Made by a program: the position numbers and the translations under genes
Assembly: GCA_003176045.1 (NCBI GenBank)
Contig: PSRM01000185.1
Span: 1 to 37,444 of the forward strand
Length of the DNA stretch: 37,444 bases
Reading direction: 5' to 3'
From: Verrucomicrobiota bacterium
GTDB taxonomy: Bacteria; Verrucomicrobiota; Verrucomicrobiia; Limisphaerales; UBA8199
Notes under the pieces: generated by a model
Seen by the model: the letters and a program-made list of their open reading frames with translations, nothing else
The model's database searches: none
What the model was told of the DNA's origin: nothing
Shown here: piece after piece, positions 1 through 7,487 of the stretch
Numbering within the stretch: position 1 is the first letter of the stretch
How the letters are laid out: each line of letters starts with the position of its first letter

Positions 1-71
1 GTAGCTCAGTTGGATAGAGCATCTGCCTTCTAAGCAGAGGGTCCCGCGTTCGAATCGCGGCGGGCGTACCA
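1..71 (+). tRNA. tRNA-Arg (anticodon UCU), 5' end cut by window edge
   Basis: The sequence folds as a tRNA: a D-arm region (TAGCTCAGTTGGATAGAGC), anticodon stem TCTGC/GCAGA at 22-26 and 34-38, loop CTTCTAA with anticodon TCT at 29-31, T-arm CCGCG/CGCGG around TTCGAAT, a 3' acceptor strand CGGGCGT, discriminator A and an encoded CCA at 69-71. Only the last base of the 5' acceptor strand is inside the window, so about six bases are missing. UCU reads AGA/AGG arginine codons. Confidence 0.95.
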
Positions 72-109
72 ATCGCTACGTCGTGTTAAATAGTAACCGC
101 TCAGCAAAA

Positions 110-634
110 ATGTTTCCCGATCCCGGGTCACTGCCCCAGAAGGCCAAAGCTCGAGAGGATGAGAATTACACCTTTCGGCACTTTCTGAAACACCAAACAA
201 AACTCGCTTCGGAGCAGGTGGATAAGCAGGTGTTTGAACTTGAAGCCAAGGTCTGGAAGCGAATTGATTGCACAAAATGCGCGAATTGCTGCCGGGTCAT
301 CTCGCCTGTTTTGAGCGAGGAGGATGTTACGAGGTTGGCTTCTCATCTTGGAATCACGTCCGCTGAATTCGTCGCGAAATATCTGGCCCCGTCAAAGGAT
401 GAGCCGGATTTCCCCTGGATCATGCGCGAGAAACCCTGTCCGTTCCTTAAGGATAATCGCTGCTCCGTTTACGAACATCGTCCCCAAGCTTTTCGGGGCT
501 ATCCGTATTTAAATAAGGACAAGTTTGTCTTTCGAACCTTGGGAATGATCGAGCGCCTCTCAGAGTGCCCGGCCGTTTTCGAGGTTTGGGAGGAGCTGAA
601 ATCGGCGACGGGATTTCGATACAGGGGCCGGTGA
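110..634 (+). CDS. YkgJ family cysteine cluster protein
   Basis: A small soluble protein of about 174 residues with the cysteine pattern of the YkgJ/UPF0153 family (PF03692), a putative zinc/iron-binding domain of unknown physiological role. The first cluster is CTKCANCC, followed by a CPF..NRCSVYEHRP block and a final ECP. The family normally has a cysteine in RPxxCRxYP; here the block reads RPQAFRGYP, so one usual ligand is Phe. I chose the ATG at 110; an in-frame GTG at 83 would add nine residues. Neither has a clear ribosome binding site. The gene lies 38 bases after the tRNA and reads the same way. A hairpin repeat element follows it. The family assignment is firm, the function is not. 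Confidence 0.85.
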   Translation: MFPDPGSLPQKAKAREDENYTFRHFLKHQTKLASEQVDKQVFELEAKVWKRIDCTKCANCCRVISPVLSEEDVTRLASHLGITSAEFVAKYLAPSKDEPDFPWIMREKPCPFLKDNRCSVYEHRPQAFRGYPYLNKDKFVFRTLGMIERLSECPAVFEVWEELKSATGFRYRGR

Positions 635-687
635 AGCGATTAGTTTTTTGCGCATTTCGAGCCGGAACCTGAAGAAAATCCAAAGCG

Positions 688-780
688 GTCCCGATTGCTA
701 TCGGGACACTCCAAACGCTTCGCGAGTCCGTGAACCTGTCGTGCTTCGCGGAGCGTTTGGAGTGCGCGGCATTCCCGCGC
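688..780. repeat. Three-hairpin intergenic palindromic element
   Basis: Three consecutive inverted repeats. The first is GTCCCGAT-TGCT-ATCGGGAC (688-707, perfect). The second is a larger imperfect pair, ACTCCAAACGCTTCGCGAG (708-726) against GCTTCGCGGAGCGTTTGGAGT (743-763). The third is GCGCGG-CATTC-CCGCGC (764-780, perfect). It fills the convergent gap between the YkgJ gene and the RidA gene, where it could also end transcription, although no T-tract follows. The GCGTTTGGAGT core resembles dispersed repeats I associate with Verrucomicrobiota; this is memory, not a search. Confidence 0.75.
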
Positions 781-815
781 TTTCGTTTGCCGACGCTAGG
801 CGGCGCAGGCGGCGC

Positions 816-1211
816 TTAGGCTGATGAGGGCTTTTTGGCTACGCAATCAATTTCCACTTTGATGGCGTTCCAGAGGACGGACTGCACCGTGGTCCGTGCG
901 GGCAAAACTTTCACCTGGCCGAGAAATTTGCGGTAGGTGGCGTTGAAGCGATCGAAGTCTTCGATGTCGGCAAGGTGCACGGTGCATTTTACGACGTCAT
1001 CAAGGGAACAGCCAGCGGCTTGAAGAATTTTTTGGATGTGCTGCAAGGTGAGTTCGGTCTCCTCTTCGATCGTGCCTCGCAGGGGTTGCGCAGTTTTGGC
1101 ATCGAGTGGTCCCTGGCCGCTGACATAGACCCAGCCGTCAATTTCAACGGCCGAAGAATAGGCGCCGGTGCTTTTTTCTTTGTCGGGATGTTTAATCTCT
1201 CGTTTCGGCAT
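816..1211 (-). CDS. RidA family protein (reactive intermediate/imine deaminase-like)
   Basis: 131 residues, the full length of the YjgF/YER057c/UK114 (RidA, PF01042) family. Family landmarks are visible: VYVSGQGPLD near 28-37, the helix TLQHIQKILQAAGCSLDDVV, FNATYRKFL, and PARTTV at 104-109 carrying the Arg that binds substrate carboxylate in true RidA enzymes, ending with VEID. RidA hydrolyses reactive enamines/imines, but many paralogues sit in catabolic operons and act on other imines. Its neighbours are amidohydrolases and a dehydrogenase set, so a pathway-specific paralogue is likely. The ATG at 1211 is well placed. It lies on the same strand as the ceramidase-like gene, separated by an inverted-repeat element at 1267-1357. 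Confidence 0.9.
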   Translation of the reverse strand: MPKREIKHPDKEKSTGAYSSAVEIDGWVYVSGQGPLDAKTAQPLRGTIEEETELTLQHIQKILQAAGCSLDDVVKCTVHLADIEDFDRFNATYRKFLGQVKVLPARTTVQSVLWNAIKVEIDCVAKKPSSA

Positions 1212-1266
1212 GGCACCTTAGAGTTGGCATGGAGGGCCCGGGATGCAAGCACAAGAATCTTTCCCC

Positions 1267-1357
1267 GTAGCAGCCGAGGTAACGAGGCTCTAAGGAAAAT
1301 CCGAAATCCGAAGTCCGAAATCCGAAATTGATTAGAGCCTCGTTACCTCGGCTCTAC
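1267..1357. repeat. Composite element: 27-bp inverted arms around an AATCCGA heptamer array
   Basis: The left arm (1267-1293) contains AGCCGAGGTAACGAGGCTC. The right arm (1332-1357) is its inverse, containing GAGCCTCGTTACCTCGGCT, with one base missing near the end. Between the arms are about four units of the heptamer AATCCGA (one AGTCCGA). The outer end of the right arm contains the TAG stop codon of the minus-strand ceramidase-like gene (1354-1356). Related copies are at 3533, 7412, 9141 and 10670. Confidence 0.85.
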
Positions 1358-2733
1358 GAGGTGTGGTTGCGAACGCGATCAAGCGCCTCCAAAAGCCCAT
1401 TGACCATTGCCGATCCAGAGTCGGCGGTGAACGGAAATTGGCCGGTGCATTTGGGGGATTGTATGGCGGCATAGCCGCGACGCTGGATTTCCGCTGCATC
1501 GGGGAGGTAACCGATGCTGGCGTTGGAGAAGCCGAGCATGAAAAGATTTTGGCTTTTCCATCTCGAGCGCAAACTGAGACCCAAAGAAGTGAAGAGTTCG
1601 GCTCCGTGAGCCACCAGCCAGGCGTCCCCAATGCGGATGGCCTGAACTTCCGTTTCGAGAGTTTCAGGACCGCTTTCCAGTTTGAGAAGAGCATCATCGG
1701 TCCATGCGACTGCGAAACGGGCCAGGGCGGCCACGGTCTTTTCTACGCTGCCGCCATAACGCAGGGGCAATCGGTGAGGCAGGTTTACGCAGGCTCGACC
1801 CAGGCCTTCCATCCAGCCTTTTGTGTCCCCGCTGTTGAGGCGATAAAGGCCCTCCTCGCGTTCGGTCTTGATCTCCTGCTGCGTCCAGGGGCACGTCGGC
1901 AACTGGATGCGCAGAGCTGTGGATGCCAAGCCTGTTTCGGCTAATGGCTGCGCGCTTTCGAATGCGGAGAGAGAGGATTTGGTAATGGCTCGCGCTGGTT
2001 CGAATCGCCGATCGGTGTTATTGAATTCGCGGCGAAAATTCACGTCGCCACAGGTGCCTTGTAAGTAAATGGCGGTAAGCCCGGGCAGCGCGCCTTCGAG
2101 TTGATCAACGACTTCACCTGTCCAGTCGCGGCTTACAGCTTGGAGATCAATTTCCATGTGCGCGGTACAGTGCGAATGAAAGTTGACCGCCACGGCCAGA
2201 GGGCGGCCTGCAAGAGTGTCCACCCGCAGGATGTTGACGCGGGTGTCCACTGGGCCGTTTGCGTCTGCCCGGTTGAAAGTCATGTCTTTGAGTTCAGCCT
2301 GGCCGCTGAGCAGCCGCGCAGGTTGGCGCTTTCGCCAAGCCTCAACTACGGCCTCCGCCGCAGTTCGCGCGGCGAAATCCAGGTAAGGCTGATTTTGTTC
2401 ACCGCAGCCGCGAATAAATCCCGCCGTGGGCGCATTGTGGGTATGCGAGCAATTGACGCAGATGGCCTCGGGGAGAATATCGGTCTGAGCTGAAACAAGC
2501 GCGCGAATCTTCAGTGTGAACGCAGCATCGTTGTACATCAAATCCAGCGCGACCAGGGCGATGCTGTTGTCCAAGTGGTCGGTCAAGACGAGAGCAGTGG
2601 CGTTCAGATTGTCTCGCACTCGCTCCCAGGTGCGATTGAGATAGTAGCCGAGCCCGGCTAGCTCGACGCCGGGCGGAGGATTTATGGGGCGTCGCGCCAC
2701 GCCCGCCTGCCATCGTGGAGAGAGCACGTTCAT
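1354..2733 (-). CDS. Neutral/alkaline ceramidase-like hydrolase (PF04734), copy 1
   Basis: About 459 residues, matching the N-terminal catalytic domain of neutral/alkaline non-lysosomal ceramidases but without the C-terminal domain. Visible motifs are CSHTHNAP (zinc His, 95-102), NFHSHCT (second His, 184-190), QGTCGDVN (225-232), and near the end HGAELF and GFSNASIGYLPD, which carry the Glu and Tyr that complete the zinc site in the family. The GDVSPN hexapeptide of true ceramidases reads GDVNFR here, so its nucleophilic Ser is absent and the substrate may not be ceramide. I chose the ATG at 2733 over a longer reading because MNVLSPRWQAGVARR..NPPP aligns without gaps to copy 2. It starts two bases after the TSUP stop, so the two are probably co-translated. 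No signal peptide is visible. The stop codon lies inside a repeat arm. Confidence 0.85.
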   Translation of the reverse strand: MNVLSPRWQAGVARRPINPPPGVELAGLGYYLNRTWERVRDNLNATALVLTDHLDNSIALVALDLMYNDAAFTLKIRALVSAQTDILPEAICVNCSHTHNAPTAGFIRGCGEQNQPYLDFAARTAAEAVVEAWRKRQPARLLSGQAELKDMTFNRADANGPVDTRVNILRVDTLAGRPLAVAVNFHSHCTAHMEIDLQAVSRDWTGEVVDQLEGALPGLTAIYLQGTCGDVNFRREFNNTDRRFEPARAITKSSLSAFESAQPLAETGLASTALRIQLPTCPWTQQEIKTEREEGLYRLNSGDTKGWMEGLGRACVNLPHRLPLRYGGSVEKTVAALARFAVAWTDDALLKLESGPETLETEVQAIRIGDAWLVAHGAELFTSLGLSLRSRWKSQNLFMLGFSNASIGYLPDAAEIQRRGYAAIQSPKCTGQFPFTADSGSAMVNGLLEALDRVRNHTS

Positions 2734-2735
2734 TG

Positions 2736-3461
2736 CTAGTGAAATAGAAGGTAATAGAGACCGGACAATACAATGAACACAAAGATGATTTGCCGCAGGC
2801 GGGTGGGGTGTGTACGATCGAGCACCCAATTGCCAAACCAAATCGTAGCGTAGAGAGGAATTACCAGAATGACCGCCTGCGCCCATGAGATCCTTTGCAG
2901 CAGTCCAGCGTTGGAGTAAAAGGCCAGGCGCAACAGGCAACTGACTGAGATCATGACCTGCAAAAAGCTCATAATTTGGCCGCGGCTCCAGGGTTGCGAA
3001 TAAGCGTAGGCTGCGCTCGGCACCCCGCCGAGATTAAAGGCGCCGCTCATTGCTCCGCTGAACAATCCTAAAGGAACGGTCCAGAGCTTCGGAATAGCTT
3101 GCTTACGGTCGCCGAGAAGAAACTCGCGTCCCGCGTACGCCAGCATCAACGCGCCAAGGATGCGCGCAAGGAGGTGCTCGCTGCTCTTCTCTAGGAAAAA
3201 CACCCCGAACGGCAAGCCCACGCACACGCTGACAAGAAAACCTGCGCCGCGCCGCCATTGGTACTCGCGGTAGTAACGCGCAAAGGTAATCGCTGTCGAG
3301 ATCAGGGTGAAAGCGGTAGAGATCACTGCGGCTTCCTTAATTCCCATGATCAACGGCAGCAGAGCCATGGAAACCATGCCGAAACCAAAGCCACCCAGGC
3401 CCTGAAGGAAGCCGGCGCAGCAAAGCGCGCCACAAAGGAATAGCCAGTGTATGGAGTCCAC
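2736..3461 (-). CDS. TSUP family membrane permease (TauE/SafE-like exporter)
   Basis: 241 residues, strongly hydrophobic, about eight transmembrane segments. The N-terminus GALCCAGFLQGLGGFGFGMV is the typical glycine-rich first repeat of the TauE/SafE (PF01925) family, and a second family repeat appears as GLFSGAMSGAFNLGGVPSAA near the middle. Members move small organic or sulfur anions (sulfite, sulfoacetate, other carboxylates); the substrate here cannot be read from sequence. The stop is two bases before the start of the ceramidase-like gene on the same strand, so the pair forms an operon and the permease may export or import a product of that hydrolase. Confidence 0.88.
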   Translation of the reverse strand: MDSIHWLFLCGALCCAGFLQGLGGFGFGMVSMALLPLIMGIKEAAVISTAFTLISTAITFARYYREYQWRRGAGFLVSVCVGLPFGVFFLEKSSEHLLARILGALMLAYAGREFLLGDRKQAIPKLWTVPLGLFSGAMSGAFNLGGVPSAAYAYSQPWSRGQIMSFLQVMISVSCLLRLAFYSNAGLLQRISWAQAVILVIPLYATIWFGNWVLDRTHPTRLRQIIFVFIVLSGLYYLLFH

Positions 3462-3532
3462 GACGATTTGGTTTATCGAAGGACCGAACCGTAGCAGTTG
3501 TGGACAACGACCTCCATTCTTTTTGCGGGAAA

Positions 3533-3671
3533 GTAGCAGCCGAGGTAACGAGGCTCCATCCAGAAGTCAGAGGACAGAGGACGGAGGACGGAGGACGGAG
3601 GACGGAGGACAGAGATCAGAGGTCAGAAGTCAGAGGTCAGAGGTCAGAAGTCAGAAGTGCGAGGACGGAGA
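3533..3671. repeat. Repeat arm plus 7-bp tandem array (AGAGGAC/AGAGGTC/AGAAGTC)
   Basis: A left arm GTAGCAGCCGAGGTAACGAG (3533-3552, continuing to 3557) matches the arm at 1267. It is followed by about 15 tandem heptamers of the types AGAGGAC, GGAGGAC, AGAGGTC and AGAAGTC (3562-3671). The same heptamers occur reverse-complemented at 9174-9228. Confidence 0.85.
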
Positions 3672-3697
3672 GCGGTTGGCCGAATGTGGCGTTGCTG

Positions 3698-3736
3698 GCG
3701 TTGCTGGGCACTCCCTCACGGTCGCGGCTCTGTTTG
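3698..3736. repeat. Dispersed repeat with CTCCCTCACGGTCGCG core, copy 1
   Basis: GGCGTTGCTGG, three variable bases, CTCCCTCACGGTCGCG, G/A, CTCTGTT. A near-identical copy lies at 10749-10788, where its complement encodes the C-terminal end and stop codon of the SMP-30 protein. Confidence 0.8.
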
Positions 3737-3765
3737 CAGTGAACCGCTGGTGATTCGGACGGTCT

Positions 3766-3805
3766 GCCGATTGGAAATCGGCGATACAGCAGGTTGGAAA
3801 CCTGC
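3766..3805. repeat. Pair of GGA-loop hairpins with covarying stems
   Basis: GCCGATT-GGA-AATCGGC (3766-3782) and GCAGGTT-GGA-AACCTGC (3789-3805). Both have perfect 7-bp stems and the same three-base loop. The two stems differ at two positions and both differences are matched by the opposite strand. Confidence 0.85.
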
Positions 3806-3915
3806 GCTACTGTGGCAGGGCGCTGGGCTATGGTCTGCTATGGTCTGCCGTCCCTCCGGGACTAGCTCTTGAATCTCGGATGAGATGCCTGATACTCTGC
3901 GCTGGATTTCTTCTA

Positions 3916-5355
3916 ATGAGCCGACTCGGACAACATCTTCTCGCTGGCACGGGGCGGCGTTGCGCCAATCCACCGCCGAACATTGCGCATGGGGGATGGG
4001 GGGCGCAGAAGCATGAGCAGGCGGAGGGGATCGACATGGATCTTTGGACGACGGCGGTGGCGATGGCTCACGGCGATAAGAGAGTGGTCGTGCTGGATGT
4101 TGATATTCAGATTCTTACGAATGATCGGGCTGACCAGATCCGCCGCGCTGTAAGCCAGGCTACAGGGTTGCCACTTCAGAATATTCGTGCGTCGGCGACC
4201 CATACACATTCAGGACCGACACCGTATCGGAGCTGGATTGAAAAAGGCTTCGAGATGGTTGAGCCGTGGTTCGAGGATCTGGCGCGATGGAGCGCCGAGG
4301 CGGCCAATGAAGCGCTTCACAATCTGCAACCGGTGGAGGTAAGAGCAGGTCGAGGCCAATGCTTGATCAATGCCAACCGACGCTGCGTCACTGCGCAGGG
4401 CGAACGCTTTCTTGGGGTAAATCCCGAAGGCGCATGCGATCATGAGGTGATTGTGGTGAGGTTGGATGGCCTGAACGGGGAGCCCATGGCAGTTATCGCG
4501 AACTACGCTTGCCACGCCACGATAATGGGTCCCGGCAATCGGCTGATTACTCCTGACTATCCGGGCGCGGCCAAGCGGGTGGTCGAAGAAGCGCTGGGCT
4601 GTCGCTGCTTTTTTCTTCAAGGTTCCGCAGGCGACCAGGGGCCAGTCCAGGGCTTTCAGGCAGACCCGGCAGTTTATCGGCAATTGGGCAAGGTGCTGGG
4701 ACATGAGATTTCGAAGGTGGCGCTAGGCTTGCGCTCCATCCCTTCGTCTTCCAGGTTCCGGGAGGTCGTTCCTTCGGGCGCGCCGCTGGGAATGTTCGAT
4801 CCGGAGTTTGCCGCTTTGGCCTCAATGCCGTTGCAGGTTTTGGATTGTGAAATCAACGTGCCGCTGCGCGAAGGTCTGCCTGAGCGCGGTTCTGCAGAAC
4901 AAAAGCTCGAGCTGTGGAAGGGAAAACTGAAGAGCGCCCGTGAGGCCGGCGATGCGAAGGGTGTCACCGAGGCCATATACATGGCCAGGCGGGCGGACAT
5001 TCAACTACGAATGGCCGATGACTTCGGTGGCAAAACGAGCGCGGGCGTGAGGACTCATGTGATCACCTTTGGAGAGGTCGCGCTGGTTGGTTGCAACATC
5101 GAGCCGTTCTGTGAAATAGGTATGGCGATCAAACGGCAGTCGCCGTTTCCGGTCACGTTAATGTCCGGCTACACCAATGGCAGGATGGCGTACATGCCGA
5201 CGGCAGAAGAATGGGTAAAGGGTGGTTACGAAGTTGAGAACTCGCCTTTTGGGAAAGAGGCCGCGGAGGTGCTGATTACGCAAATCGTCGCCATTTTGAA
5301 CGAGATGAAGAGAACCGCGAACTCCGATGAATCGCGAGCAAGTGAACGCGAATAG
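3916..5355 (+). CDS. Neutral/alkaline ceramidase-like hydrolase (PF04734), copy 2
   Basis: About 479 residues, a distant paralogue of copy 1. Motifs are GGWGAQKHEQAEGID near 26-40, ATHTHSGPT (zinc His, 94-102), NYACHAT (186-192) with LITPDYPG, FLQGSAGDQGP (about 223-233), and a C-terminal NIEPFCEIG and GYTNGRMAYMPT carrying the expected zinc-site Glu and Tyr. As in copy 1, GDVSPN is not conserved (GDQGPV), so the ceramidase Ser is missing. The ATG at 3916 aligns the first 21 residues with copy 1 without gaps; an upstream in-frame ATG at 3880 adds 12 residues. The last dozen residues (rich in S, E, R) and the TAG stop run into a decamer repeat (GAACGCGAATAG), so the tail is probably repeat-derived. 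Confidence 0.85.
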   Translation: MSRLGQHLLAGTGRRCANPPPNIAHGGWGAQKHEQAEGIDMDLWTTAVAMAHGDKRVVVLDVDIQILTNDRADQIRRAVSQATGLPLQNIRASATHTHSGPTPYRSWIEKGFEMVEPWFEDLARWSAEAANEALHNLQPVEVRAGRGQCLINANRRCVTAQGERFLGVNPEGACDHEVIVVRLDGLNGEPMAVIANYACHATIMGPGNRLITPDYPGAAKRVVEEALGCRCFFLQGSAGDQGPVQGFQADPAVYRQLGKVLGHEISKVALGLRSIPSSSRFREVVPSGAPLGMFDPEFAALASMPLQVLDCEINVPLREGLPERGSAEQKLELWKGKLKSAREAGDAKGVTEAIYMARRADIQLRMADDFGGKTSAGVRTHVITFGEVALVGCNIEPFCEIGMAIKRQSPFPVTLMSGYTNGRMAYMPTAEEWVKGGYEVENSPFGKEAAEVLITQIVAILNEMKRTANSDESRASERE

Positions 5356-5469
5356 ACGCGAATATTCTTAACCACGAATGGACACGAATGGACACGAATG
5401 GACACGAATAATTAACCACGGATGAACACGGATTTGAACCGCTAATACACGCTAATCAACGCTAATAAG
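5344..5469. repeat. Decamer repeats of four related words (CGCGAAT, CACGAAT, CACGGAT, CGCTAAT)
   Basis: Four blocks follow each other: GAACGCGAAT/AGACGCGAAT; AACCACGAAT followed by three GGACACGAAT units; AACCACGGAT/GAACACGGAT; AACCGCTAAT/ACACGCTAAT/CAACGCTAAT. All have a 10-bp period and share the skeleton AACC-R-C-NNAT. The first block contains the stop codon of the upstream gene. The CGCTAAT word recurs at 15245 and 19732. Confidence 0.85.
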
Positions 5470-5521
5470 CACCGCGGTTTGTGTTTTCCTTTCGAGCGGG
5501 GTTGGCTCATTCTCTGCGGGA

Positions 5522-6280
5522 ATGCTCCTGGAAAATCTGAGTTGGCCGGAAGTTAAGCGGCTAAAGCCTGCTTCCAAAATCCTGCTGCTGCCGCTTGGGT
5601 CATTTGAGCAACACGGACCGCATCTGCCGCTGACGACCGATACAGATATCGTTACTGCAGTAGCGCGAGGGGTAGAAAGGAAGCGAACGAACAGGATTTT
5701 GTGCCTTCCAACGCTTTGGCCGGGACATTCGACTCACCATCTGTTTTTTCCGGGGACGCTGAGTGTTAGTCAGGCACCGTATATACAGTTAATTATTGAG
5801 CTTTGCCGTTCTGCGGTGAATCTGGGCGCGCGAAAAGTTTTTCTGCTCAACGGACACGGTGGCAACGATGTCCCGGTCCGAGCTGCCATGCGGGAGTTGA
5901 AGAGCCAGTTTCCGCAAACCAGATTCGTTTTTGCTTCATACTGGACTCTGGCTGCCAACACTATTCGATCCGTTCGCGACTCGGGGCAGGGTGGGTTGGG
6001 GCATGCGTGCGAAATGGAGACTTCGATCATGTTGCATCTGTGCCCGGAGCGCGTGCGGATGGAGCTTGCGCGGCGAGATGGGCCGAAAGATACCGACCCT
6101 TACCGCAAGTCCGACATGCAATATGGCCGGCCAATTTATTTCGTGAACGAATTTCATGAGGTTTCGAAGAGCGGCACGATCGGGCAGCCGGAACTGGCGA
6201 CGTCGGCAAAGGGAGAAAGGTTCCTCGAGGGGATCGTGGAGGAAGTGACTGCGTTCGTGGACGAGTTTGCCAAATGGTAA
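5522..6280 (+). CDS. Creatininase family amidohydrolase
   Basis: 252 residues, full length for the creatininase fold (PF02633). Metal-site motifs are GSFEQHGPHLPLTTD (Glu29, His31, Asp40), NGHGGN (110-115, His112) and HACEMETS (161-168). True creatininase has NGHYEN with a metal-binding Glu; NGHGGN is instead the form of other family members such as the FAPy deformylase ArfB and the mycofactocin peptidase MftE, so creatinine is not the likely substrate. An amidase or deformylase acting on a small cyclic or linear amide is a reasonable inference. Its end overlaps the start of the next gene by seven bases, which implies translational coupling and a shared pathway. The start ATG follows a repeat-filled gap. 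Confidence 0.88.
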   Translation: MLLENLSWPEVKRLKPASKILLLPLGSFEQHGPHLPLTTDTDIVTAVARGVERKRTNRILCLPTLWPGHSTHHLFFPGTLSVSQAPYIQLIIELCRSAVNLGARKVFLLNGHGGNDVPVRAAMRELKSQFPQTRFVFASYWTLAANTIRSVRDSGQGGLGHACEMETSIMLHLCPERVRMELARRDGPKDTDPYRKSDMQYGRPIYFVNEFHEVSKSGTIGQPELATSAKGERFLEGIVEEVTAFVDEFAKW

Positions 6281-7398
6281 TCTCGCGCATCGAAACGATC
6301 CCGGTTTCGGTTCCGCTCAAGCCGGAATTGGTGATTCGCAGCGGGCGTGGCGGCTCTCATACCTCCTCGCCTTTCCTGCTAGTCAAAGTGCATACGGACG
6401 AAGGAGTCACCGGGATAGGCGAGGCTTCTTGCACGCCGCGGTGGAGCGGGGAAGACCAGGTCACGGGCGCGCACCTGATCCATACCTATTTGGAACCTCT
6501 GCTGCGCGGGCAGGATCCGCTGCAACTCGAACGGCTTACGCAAAGCTTTCGGCTCGCCTTTGCCGGGAACTACTTTACGAAATCGGCGGTGGAAATGGCG
6601 CTGTGGGACATTGCTGGAAAAGTGGCGGGAAAGCCTGTTTGGCAGTTACTAGGAGGGAAAATCCGCGGATCGGTTCCCACGAAGTGGTCCGTTTCAGGCG
6701 TGGAGCCGGATAAAGCTGCGGCCATTGGGGCCCGCGCGGTGGGGCAGGGGTTCAAAGCAATGAAAGTTAAGGTCGGGTTGGATCCGGGCGGTGATGTGGC
6801 CCGCGTGGCCGCGGTTCGAGAGGCGATCGGCGCCGGGATAAAGCTCGGGGTAGATGCGAATGGCGGGTGGCAACCAGATACCGCTCTTGCCACCATCACC
6901 CGGCTGTACGAGAACAACATTGCCTTTGTGGAGCAGCCATTGGCGCCTGATGAGCTTGTAGCGATGGCCAATATGCGCAGCCAACTCCGAGTGCCGCTCA
7001 TTGCCGACGAGAGCGTGTATGGCCTGGGCGATGCGAAAGTCATCGCGCAACTCAAAGCAGCCGATGCGCTTTCGATTTACATCGGCAAAGCGGGCGGGAT
7101 CGAGCCTGCGCGTCAAATAGCGGAATTCGCAGCCAGTGCGGGGATGAAATGCACTGTCGGAAGCAACCTGGAATTGGGGGTCGGCAGCGCCGCGATGGTG
7201 CACTTGGCCTTGGCGACTGCGGGCATCGCGGCAGAGGAGTTCCCTTGCGATATCATCGGTCCGTTCTATTACGAGCATGATATAGTGCGGGAGCCGCTGC
7301 CAATCAAGCCCGGCGAGGCTCATGGGAATGAGCGGCCGGGACTCGGAGTAGAGCTGGATGAGGAGAAGGTGGAGCGGTACCGGGTACGTGGCGGGTGA
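6274..7398 (+). CDS. Mandelate racemase/muconate lactonizing enzyme family protein (MLE subgroup)
   Basis: 374 residues with N-terminal capping domain and C-terminal barrel of the enolase superfamily. The catalytic set is complete for the MLE subgroup: KVK at 164-166 (KxK base), metal ligands Asp194 (VDANGGW), Glu220 (VEQPL) and Asp245 (IADES), and the opposite-face Lys272 (IGKAGG). The MR-subgroup His/Asp dyad of sugar-acid dehydratases is absent, so cycloisomerase, racemase/epimerase or MLE-type dehydratase chemistry is more likely than ordinary sugar-acid dehydration. It overlaps the creatininase-family gene by seven bases and precedes a symporter on the same strand. The exact substrate cannot be assigned from sequence alone. 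Confidence 0.9.
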   Translation: MVISRIETIPVSVPLKPELVIRSGRGGSHTSSPFLLVKVHTDEGVTGIGEASCTPRWSGEDQVTGAHLIHTYLEPLLRGQDPLQLERLTQSFRLAFAGNYFTKSAVEMALWDIAGKVAGKPVWQLLGGKIRGSVPTKWSVSGVEPDKAAAIGARAVGQGFKAMKVKVGLDPGGDVARVAAVREAIGAGIKLGVDANGGWQPDTALATITRLYENNIAFVEQPLAPDELVAMANMRSQLRVPLIADESVYGLGDAKVIAQLKAADALSIYIGKAGGIEPARQIAEFAASAGMKCTVGSNLELGVGSAAMVHLALATAGIAAEEFPCDIIGPFYYEHDIVREPLPIKPGEAHGNERPGLGVELDEEKVERYRVRGG

Positions 7399-7411
7399 GC
7401 ATCGTGAGTGC

Positions 7412-7473
7412 GAAATCCGAAATCCGAAATCCGAAATCCGAAATGGGCACAGCCTCCTTACGCCGGCTCCTAC
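7412..7473. repeat. AATCCGA heptamer array with a half-arm
   Basis: Four to five AATCCGA units (7412-7444), then AGCCTCCTTACGCCGGCT and CCTAC, a diverged copy of the GAGCCTCGTTACCTCGGCT arm. It fills the 89-base gap between the MLE-type gene and the symporter. Confidence 0.8.
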
Positions 7474-7487
7474 AAGACTGAAGCCCT

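Larger units (their letters stand above)
3462..3915. other. Divergent intergenic region filled with repeats
   Basis: 454 bases between the divergent TSUP and second ceramidase-like genes. It contains a repeat arm (3533-3557), a heptamer array (3562-3671), a copy of a shared repeat ending CTCCCTCACGGTCGCG (3698-3736) and two GGA-loop hairpins (3766-3805). Open frames crossing it are products of the heptamer array. Promoters for both genes must lie here, but I cannot point to convincing -35/-10 boxes. Confidence 0.7.

Noticed and set aside
2734..2940. Longer N-terminus of the first ceramidase-like protein
   Set aside because: The extra sequence overlaps the TSUP gene and has no similarity to the family, while the ATG at 2733 aligns exactly with the start of copy 2.
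3562..3671. Possible CRISPR array
   Set aside because: Units are 7 bp, contiguous and without spacers; no cas gene is present.
3451..3753. Two overlapping plus-strand frames of 80-100 residues with QRTEDGGRRTEDG-type repeats
   Set aside because: They are translations of the 7-bp tandem array, with no start signal, domain or neighbour support.
6694..7323. 209-residue minus-strand frame opposite the MLE-type gene
   Set aside because: It lies wholly inside a well-supported gene and shows no family features.
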